Shown here one piece after another: positions 60,201 to 64,000 of a stretch of 64,000 nt of DNA. Source of the DNA: Leuctra nigra (lineage: Eukaryota > Arthropoda > Insecta > Plecoptera > Leuctridae). Under the pieces are notes generated by a model that was given only the letters and a program-made list of their open reading frames with translations, was not told where the DNA came from and made no database searches. The translations under genes and the position numbers were made by a program. Each line of letters starts with the position of its first letter. Positions within the stretch are counted from its first letter, which is position 1. The stretch spans positions 39,152,724-39,216,723 of the forward strand of contig OW203763.1 in the NCBI GenBank assembly GCA_934045905.1, read 5' to 3'.

Positions 60201-60509
60201 CAGGAATCCTCGCCTCCACATCGTTGATGTCGACTTCGTTATCTCTCGCGGACCGCATCAACAGTCCGTTGAACACTTCGGCAAATGTTCCGTCGCCTCC
60301 GATGCACGAAACACCGTCAAATTCGCTCAAGTCTCTTTCCATCAGTATGTCTCGAGCGTGGTCTCTTCTCTCCGTGATTATTGCTGTTGTGTTGATGCCG
60401 GCGATCTCGAATAACGGCTTCACTTGATCCTCATAAATCTTGAGACCTTTGCGTTTCCCTCCGAATGGGTTTACGAAGAGCAACATTCTTCGAGGGCGTT
60501 CTTTCATTC
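48234..60509 (-). CDS. Cerk: Ceramide kinase, C-terminal six exons (5' end outside window)
   Basis: CERK phosphorylates ceramide to ceramide-1-phosphate. Exons (minus): 60509-60093, 58774-58622, 56461-56309, 54409-54186, 49171-49020, 48333-48234. All have GT-AG borders with matching phases, giving 398 residues plus TGA. The first visible exon holds the diacylglycerol-kinase catalytic fold: LLFVNPFGG, CIGGDGTFAEV with the nucleotide-binding GGDG, and VIPGGSTD. Later exons add SVISYGFLGDVCVDSEKLRW, then the CERK-specific C-x3-C-x2-C motif (CVENCQRC), NVSCACIQSPNGLSPYCHLG, FVEIYRAREF and the closing RVHRQQIRVY. The Cys motif and this order separate CERK from sphingosine kinase. The missing part is the N-terminal, PH-like region, expected beyond 64000. 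The introns hold an LTR retrotransposon, two hAT-like elements and several palindromes. The intron upstream of the first visible exon contains a LINE. Confidence 0.95.
49526..49781 (-). repeat. 3' LTR of the Ty3/gypsy element
   Basis: 256-bp partner of the 53813-54068 repeat. It should provide the element's polyadenylation site, and being in the sense orientation of CERK it could also truncate CERK transcripts; the latter is inference. Confidence 0.95.
49782..49793 (-). promoter_or_regulatory. Polypurine tract of the LTR element
   Basis: Directly upstream of the 3' LTR in sense orientation the sequence is TAGGGGGAGGAC, a purine run suited to priming plus-strand synthesis. Confidence 0.75.
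49887..53732 (-). CDS. Gag-Pol polyprotein of the Ty3/gypsy element (1281 residues)
   Basis: A single continuous frame. Gag occupies about the first 260 residues and ends with two knuckles (CYRCGGEHTSKAC and CTFCQKVGHLQRVC). An aspartic protease has its DSGAT motif near residue 309. The reverse transcriptase has a catalytic LLDDIL variant of the YxDD box near 583. RNase H (LVCDASPYGVGAV, later TDHKPL) is followed by integrase with an HH-CC zinc domain (ending CEICQ) and catalytic Asp-Asp-Glu (LHIDFAGPF, VSDNGTPF, NGKAERMVQ). Protease-RT-RNaseH-integrase order defines Ty3/gypsy. Gag and Pol are fused without a frameshift site. The C-terminal tail is Pro/Arg/Lys-rich. No stop codons interrupt it. 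It starts 60 bp inside the primer-binding site. Confidence 0.95.
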   Translation of the reverse strand: MPKEENEEKGNLHMAGNTYGKLQEFNKSSSWPIYKERMEYYFLANKITEVKLKKAIFLTSMGEWAYTTLRNICSPSDTTELGFDEIIKKMTNHFSPPPNEILQRYLFNQCVQEQGESLAQFTARLRAASEHCKFLDLDNMLRDRLVFGVKDEALRLRFLREINLTFHQAHTMAITAETAGDSASAMKEVKNSTPEGNLHKMQTTYKPVETTCYRCGGEHTSKACKYALSKCTFCQKVGHLQRVCFAKKRREKPQQQNKKQPTTFQARYVNLYSANMVLAVDKKPSVNNAPFNVDLELDGHPIKMEVDSGATRSIISESTYKKVWPKHHRLVQEAVLLQTWSKQRLRILGSTEVTVEHKGKLHTLSLLVAEGEGPSLLGRNWFEPLGIHIEGVHHQEIPNLGEYETIFDAPGTYNGPLATIEIEPNSRPVYLKSRPVPFAIREKVDAELTKLIEQGVLEPVPHSTWATPIVPMVKPDGSIRLCGDYKGTVNLSIKTDTYPLPTASESFASLAGGRFFSKLGLENAYTQVKVDDASASLLTLNTPKGLLKCHRLAFGVASAPGLFQRLMESLLAGIPGVAVLLDDILITGKDLDEHWIRVRQVLKQLSDAGLRLKRSKCSFVAKSVHFLGYRVDASDIHPTTEKFDAIQNAPAPADKKSLQAFLGLLNFYERFLSNKATVLEPLHRLLDSTNKVWTWSAIHQNAFNKAKDLLKSDQVLSHYDSTRPLTLVCDASPYGVGAVISHVMDNGSERPVAFGSRTLHKHERNYAQIDREALAIIFGLTKFRNYLYGRHFVIYTDHKPLLGLFNPHKQTPEVMSPRMLQWGTTLNSFNYDLEYRPGTSMGNADGLSRLPLPDTTSTVITPADVFLLEVPDNTESPITATEIATATQQDSLLTRVYRYVLQGWPEDKLPTEFAPYAARKESLSTHKNCLIWGSRVVIPPVFRKQILDMLHFIHQGIVQTKAIARSYFWWPHLDDDIEKEIRSCEICQSLRNNPPKAPAHPWTTPVNPWSRLHIDFAGPFNGKLFLIVVDAYSGWPEIVITPNMTTSTVIKHLRRIFTTHGLPDVIVSDNGTPFVSEEFISFLSASGIRRRNSAAFHAATNGKAERMVQTLKQMLRKIDIVNWESKLNTTLFAIRTSPRASTGKSPAEMLMNRRPRTLWSRLHPETLPVQESMPLKPRSFMLQQPVSVRNYVTGAPKWLPAIVTQVTGPLSYQVTTTDGRLMSRHIDQILARLEKQPAEPVPKPISRLPKQPAEQIPDRTAQDFRGARPRRIKKRPRRLED
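53793..53810 (-). promoter_or_regulatory. Primer-binding site of the LTR element
   Basis: Two bases inside the 5' LTR the sense strand reads TGGCGACGAGGATATTTC, beginning with the TGG that pairs with a tRNA CCA end. The specific tRNA was not assigned. Confidence 0.7.
53813..54068 (-). repeat. 5' LTR of the Ty3/gypsy element
   Basis: 256 bp with TG...CA termini in sense orientation. It is identical to the 3' LTR except for one base seven positions inside the outer half. It should carry the element promoter. Confidence 0.95.
54650..54705 (+). repeat. tRNA-like fragment (possible SINE remnant)
   Basis: CTCGCCTCGCAAGCGATAGG, followed by TCCCACGTTCAAACCCC, resembles the anticodon arm and T-arm (B-box GTTCAAACC) of a tRNA. 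The acceptor and D-arm halves cannot be found, so it is not an intact tRNA gene. A tRNA-derived SINE relic is the likelier reading. Confidence 0.35.
54746..54898. mobile_element. MITE in a CERK intron, about 153 bp
   Basis: The left end GGACCCTTATTTAATATC pairs with GATATTAAATAAGGGTCC at the right (about 17 bp). The outer motif is shared with the element at 2396-2563. Inner segments GGACTAG/CTAGTCC also pair. Non-coding. Confidence 0.75.
54899..55205. other. CERK intron sequence, nothing recognised
   Basis: AT-rich non-coding sequence between the small MITE and the hAT-like element, without further structure. Confidence 0.45.
55206..56218. mobile_element. hAT-like non-autonomous element, 1013 bp, with 8-bp target duplication
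   Basis: The ends are TAGAGGTGAG and CTCACCTCTA, with CAGTACAC on both sides (55198-55205 and 56219-56226). Both subterminal regions (about 55215-55395 and 56080-56210) are dense arrays of CACTCACGCACACTCACGC-type words in opposite orientations. The roughly 650-bp AT-rich centre has no transposase frame. It lies in a CERK intron. Confidence 0.9.
56740..56900 (-). repeat. Possible 3' tail of a LINE or SINE inserted on the minus strand
   Basis: On the minus strand the sequence ends TTCAATAAAGATTAAATACT, followed by (TTTAC)n-like repeats: a poly(A)-signal-like motif with a microsatellite tail, as in the other non-LTR elements here. No ORF remains and the upstream border is unclear. Confidence 0.35.
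56974..57760. mobile_element. hAT-like non-autonomous element, 787 bp, with 8-bp target duplication
   Basis: The ends are CAGTGTTGGGTA and TACCCAACACTG, with GTTGTACG on both sides (56966-56973 and 57761-57768). Both ends are packed with GGAACTAGTTCC and GGAACGG/AGTTCCTTTT words in inverted orientation, presumably repeated binding sites for the transposase. The centre is not coding. It lies in a CERK intron. Confidence 0.92.
57860..58175. repeat. Inverted-repeat element in a CERK intron, arms about 95 bp
   Basis: The left arm CATAAAAAGGTGGCCCCTAC ... GAGACACAG pairs, with mismatches, with CTGGAGACACAGATCTACTC ... GTAGGGCCGCCTTTTTATG. Shared inner blocks are CTTAACGGCTTAAC/GTAAAGCCGTTAAG and AAAGAGTA/TACTCTTT. 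Non-coding foldback. Confidence 0.75.
58775..60092. other. CERK intron, no other gene; contains two small palindromes
   Basis: A hairpin with GACTGAGG/CCTCAGTC arms lies near 59691-59730 (see the copy near 10412). A longer inverted repeat occupies 59900-60018. Nothing else recognised. Confidence 0.45.
59900..60018. repeat. Palindromic element, 119 bp, in a CERK intron
   Basis: ATATGATTTGATG ... AAAGTGAAAAGTATCTGG ... CAGGGCT pairs with AGCCCTG ... CCAGATATTGTTCACTTT ... CATCAAATCATAT. The outermost ATATGATTTGATG / CATCAAATCATAT may be part of the arm. Non-coding. Confidence 0.65.
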
Positions 60510-61111
60510 CTGTGAGCAATAAGACATTTCATTAATTTTTGCATATCTAGGTACCTGCTTGAATTAAATCTACTAAGTGTTTAATGCTCTACAACTATAT
60601 TCTGTACTGTCACAAAAATTGATGTGAAGTTTAATTTTAAAATACAAGTTCTGAAAGTTTGAAAACCTTTTTGGTCAAAAGCGATCAAGTGTTTCTCATT
60701 TATTTTGAATGAGGGAACTTCATTTTGAAAATGAAGTTTAAAGTTATTTTGAAAAAGTGGGTGCCTGGATTGCAATTCCATTTGCTGATATTGCTAACCA
60801 CTCATTCTCGTCGGGAGTATTCCCTGAAAAAATTAAGATTTCGATTGTGCGACCAATCCCCAAGAAAGATAGAAAATCAGAATGCTCCAATTATAGACCC
60901 ATAGCACTGTTAACATCATTTTCAAAGATCCTGGAAAAGATAATGGCGGTCAAACTCATAAAACACCTAGAACGTGTAGGTATGCTATCCCCTGATCAAC
61001 ACGGCTTCAGGAAGGGACATTCAATGACAACGGCAACTTTCCAGATGATACTTAAAGTAATGACGGCGCTGGAGATGAAGAGGAAGCCAGGAGCCATACT
61101 ATGTGACCTAT

Positions 61112-61378
61112 CCACAGCCTTCTCGACAGTCACTTCGTTCTCTGGGTAGCTGCCTGCCGACCGCCGATGCAAACTATGACGTCATCGGGTTCTTGCACGC
61201 TCGGGAGCGCTACTCCCGGCGGGGTGGCAATAAAATGTACTATTGGTTAGTTCATTTTATTGCCACCCAGCCTGGAGTAGCGCTCCCGAGCGTGCAAGAA
61301 CCCGATGACTTCATAGTTTGCATCGGCGGTCGGCAGGCAGCTACCCAGAGAACGAAGTGACTGTCGAGAAGGCTGTGG
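61112..61378. mobile_element. 267-bp palindromic transposon inserted in the reverse transcriptase
   Basis: The arms are about 115 bp: CCACAGCCTTCTCGACAGTC, then ACTTCGTTCTCTGGGTAGCT ... to CGCTACTCC, and the mirror GGAGTAGCG ... GGCTGTGG. They have one substitution between them (GACGTCATCGGG vs CCCGATGACTTC). The target duplication is ACCTAT (61106-61111 and 61379-61384). Excision would restore CDLSKAFDCLN in the host ORF, so both borders are certain. Related sequence occurs near 17009-17045. Confidence 0.9.
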
Positions 61379-61731
61379 ACCTATCTAAGGCATTTGACTG
61401 TCTGAACCACAAGTTGCTACTGAAGAAGCTGGAATGGTACGGGGTCACAGGCACAACGGGACTTTGGATGACGTCGTATCTCTCAAACAGGAAGCAGCGT
61501 GTGGAACTTGACCAAGACGTTCGATCTGAACTGGGTGTGGTCAAGTGTGGGGTTCCCCAGGGGTCGATCCTGGGTCCTCTTCTGTTCTCAATCCTAGTTA
61601 ACGATTTAGCACCTAACATAACAAAGAAAAACCCTATGAGGAAAGTGGTGCAATTTGCCGACGACTCCAGTGTAATTGTAGAAGCGGACGGCATCGAGAA
61701 CCTGGATACAGAACAAAAGACTACCATGGAA

Positions 61732-62991
61732 GACCTCTGCAATTGGTTTGGCCCTAATAAGCTCTGCCTAAATCAAGAAAAGACTCAAGTAATGCTATTC
61801 CCTACGCGAGGAAACAAGCTGGAGATGCCATTGCAAGACCTCTGCAATTGGTTTGGCCCTAATAAGCTCTGCCTAAATCAAGAAAAGACTCAAGTAATGC
61901 TATTCCCTACGCGAGGAAACAAGCTGGAGATGCCATTGCAAGACCTCTGCAATTGGTTTGGCCCTAATAAGCTCTGCCTAAATCAAGAAAAGACTCAAGT
62001 AATGCTATTCCCTACGCGAGGAAACAAGCTGGAGATGCCATTGCAAGACCTCTGCAATTGGTTTGGCCCTAATAAGCTCTGCCTAAATCAAGAAAAGACT
62101 CAAGTAATGCTATTCGCTACGCAAGGAAACAAGCTGGAGATGCCATTGCAAGACCTCTGCAATTGGTTTGGCCCTAATAAGCTCTGCCTAAATCAAGAAA
62201 AGACTCAAGTAATGCTATTCGCTACGCAAGGAAACAAGCTGGAGATGCCATTGCAAGACCTCTGCAATTGGTTTGGCCCTAATAAGCTCTGCCTAAATCA
62301 AGAAAAGACTCAAGTAATGCTATTCGCTACGCAAGGAAACAAGCTGGAGATGCCATTGCAAGACCTCTGCAATTGGTTTGGCCCTAATAAGCTCTGCCTA
62401 AATCAAGAAAAGACTCAAGTAATGCTATTCGCTACGCAAGGAAACAAGCTGGAGATGCCATTGCAAGACCTCTGCAATTGGTTTGGCCCTAATAAGCTCT
62501 GCCTAAATCAAGAAAAGACTCAAGTAATGCTATTCCCTACGCGAGGAAACAAGCTGGAGATGCCATTGCAAGACCTCTGCAATTGGTTTGGCCCTAATAA
62601 GCTCTGCCTAAATCAAGAAAAGACTCAAGTAATGCTATTCCCTACGCGAGGAAACAAGCTGGAGATGCCATTGCAAGACCTCTGCAATTGGTTTGGCCCT
62701 AATAAGCTCTGCCTAAATCAAGAAAAGACTCAAGTAATGCTATTCGCTACGCGAGGAAACAAGCTGGAGATGCCATTGCAAGACCTCTGCAATTGGTTTG
62801 GCCCTAATAAGCTCTGCCTAAATCAAGAAAAGACTCAAGTAATGCTATTCGCTACGCGAGGAAACAAGCTGGAGATGCCATTGCAAGACCTCTGCAATTG
62901 GTTTGGCCCTAATAAGCTCTGCCTAAATCAGGAAAAGACTCAAGTAATGCTATTCGCTACGCAAGGAAACAAGCTGGAGATGCCATCGCAA
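61732..62991 (+). repeat. Coding minisatellite, 12 tandem copies of 105 bp
   Basis: Units start GACCTCTGCAATTGG at 61732 and every 105 bp up to 62887. Variation is almost confined to one short site that encodes PTR, ATQ or ATR after MLF. The order of unit types is PTR x3, ATQ x4, PTR x2, ATR x2, ATQ x1. The last unit also has CAGGAAAAG for CAAGAAAAG and ends in CCATCGCAA for CCATTGCAA. Because 105 is divisible by three, the frame stays open throughout. Confidence 0.97.
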
Positions 62992-63868
62992 CCAGACGCT
63001 GCTACAAGTACTAAGTTCCTGGGACTGGTTGTCGACCATCAGCTGACCTGGAAACCGCACATTTCGGAACTGAGACTGAAGCTATCTAGAGCCAATTATG
63101 TAATAAGAATCCTCACCCGGCAGTGCAATTGGCAATCGGTACGCTCTGCATACTATGCGTACGTACAATCTTTATTAATGTATGGTGTTATCTTCTGGGG
63201 CAATGCTCCACACAGCGGCAATATCTTCCGAGCTCAGAAGAGAATAGTGCGGTCAATACTGACTTTAACACCATGGGCCTCGTGCAGAGAAAAATTCAGG
63301 GAGCTGGGATTTCTTACCCTAGCTAGTATTTATATTCTAGAGATTGGCTGTTTTACGGTCAGGAACATGGAGCTTTTCAGCCTGAATGAGCACGCTTATG
63401 ACACAAGAGGAGCGTTAAGACTCCGTCATGAATACTGCCGACTGCAATCTACATCTAATGGCGTCATCCAGGCTGGAATAAGAATTTTCAACTCTCTACC
63501 TGACTCAATTAGATCTCAGAAAACAGACTTAAATAAATTTAGGATAGCATTGAAATTGTTTTTAGTTAGGGAAAGTTACTACAGTGTAGACGAATTTTTA
63601 AACCGAAGTAACTTGCGTTAGTTAAATAAATATAGACATGGAAGTATTTCATAAATACTTTTAATTAATTAATTTTACTTTGACATTGAATTGTAATACT
63701 ATTTATTACTTTCTAAAATTATTCTAGTACATTTATATGCTTATGCTTTTACTTGGTTGACTTGTGATATGTGATATGTATCTTGTTTTATTTAAGACTG
63801 ACAATGCTTATACAATGTACCTATTGTGAAAAAAGCTGTAATAAATACAATACAATACAATACAATAT

Positions 63869-64000
63869 AAAACTTCTTACCAAATTAGAAGATTATCTCA
63901 GAATTAAATGAAAATGTAATCTCTCTGAAGCTATCTGGGTTGGGGCTCCAGAACTTTAGGGGGCCTAAATATTCTTCTAGTGATTTATTTTCATTAAAAG
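63869..64000. other. CERK intron sequence at the window edge
   Basis: No exon of CERK or other feature is recognisable in these bases. Confidence 0.4.

Larger units (their letters stand above)
60757..63621 (+). pseudogene. Truncated reverse transcriptase ORF2, split by a palindrome and expanded by 12 tandem 35-residue copies
   Basis: The first part (60757-61149) holds the N-terminal fingers (ISIVRPIPKK, NYRPIALLTSFSKILEK, DQHGFRKGHS) and stops at a TAG inside the 267-bp insertion. The second part (open 61318-63621) resumes with DLSKAFDCLNHKLL (motif A), GVPQGSILGPLLFSILVNDL (motif B) and QFADDSSV (motif C). Then twelve copies of a 35-residue block, NWFGPNKLCLNQEKTQVMLF and flanks (motif D region), precede a normal C-terminal domain (FLGLVVDHQLTWKPHI, later GIRIFNSLPDSIR). 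Removing the insertion plus one 6-bp duplication (273 bp) keeps the frame. It lacks endonuclease and N-terminal RT, so it cannot be functional alone. Confidence 0.92.
60757..63868 (+). mobile_element. 5'-truncated non-LTR retrotransposon antisense in a CERK intron, with nested insertion and internal tandem array
   Basis: Sequence begins abruptly inside the reverse transcriptase domain near 60757-60765 and runs to a 3' UTR with AATAAA at 63840-63845 and an (AATAC)n tail ending near 63868. Upstream endonuclease and ORF1 are absent, the usual outcome of incomplete target-primed reverse transcription. It is a different family from the 20-kb element, with a different tail. It is opposite in orientation to CERK. 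Confidence 0.88.

Noticed and set aside
60085..60519. Sphingosine or diacylglycerol kinase instead of ceramide kinase
   Set aside because: The downstream exons carry the C-x3-C-x2-C motif and C-terminal segments characteristic of ceramide kinase.
61732..62991. Regular repeats resembling a CRISPR array
   Set aside because: Units are contiguous 105-bp copies with no unique spacers, and they form part of a reverse-transcriptase reading frame in a eukaryotic genome.

Overview
The window looks like nuclear DNA of an arthropod, most likely an insect. It is AT-rich with long introns and GT-AG splice sites, and it is packed with transposable elements, including many short non-autonomous ones with terminal inverted repeats. 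The insect order cannot be settled from the sequence. No bacterial operons, rRNA, intact tRNA genes or CRISPR arrays are visible.

Two host genes can be rebuilt exon by exon, both on the minus strand and head-to-tail. CERK (ceramide kinase) spans 60509 down to 48234: six exons with consistent phase and a stop codon, while the 5' exons lie beyond the right edge. VhaPPA1-1 (V-ATPase 21-kDa proteolipid, subunit c'') spans 43016 down to 33414: seven coding exons giving a complete 208-residue protein. A third host-derived locus, a four-RRM poly(A)-binding protein paralogue on the plus strand (26603-29547), is broken by a frameshift, an in-frame TAG and a small transposon in its second exon. Its C-terminal domain is not seen.

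The autonomous-type elements are: an apparently intact two-ORF non-LTR retrotransposon (20378-24862, plus); an apparently intact Ty3/gypsy-type LTR retrotransposon (49526-54068, minus, LTRs differing at one of 256 positions) in a CERK intron; and a 5'-truncated non-LTR reverse transcriptase (about 60757-63868, plus). The last is interrupted by a 267-bp palindromic element and carries twelve in-frame 105-bp tandem copies of the segment just after its catalytic FADD motif. Two smaller reverse-transcriptase relics lie at 4006-4167 and 38185-38337.

The most striking signal is the set of short terminal-inverted-repeat elements. Six have perfect 8-bp flanking duplications, as expected of hAT transposons (17755, 24891, 32113, 45317, 55206 and 56974). 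Two are copies of one Tc1/mariner-like element flanked by TA (14524 and 37563). Others are large foldback structures: 13558-16622, 27963-29035, 18881-19279, and a perfect 57-bp-arm palindrome at 4411-4526. The left third (1 to about 20 kb) has no recognisable host gene; it is intergenic or deep intronic sequence with repeat remnants.
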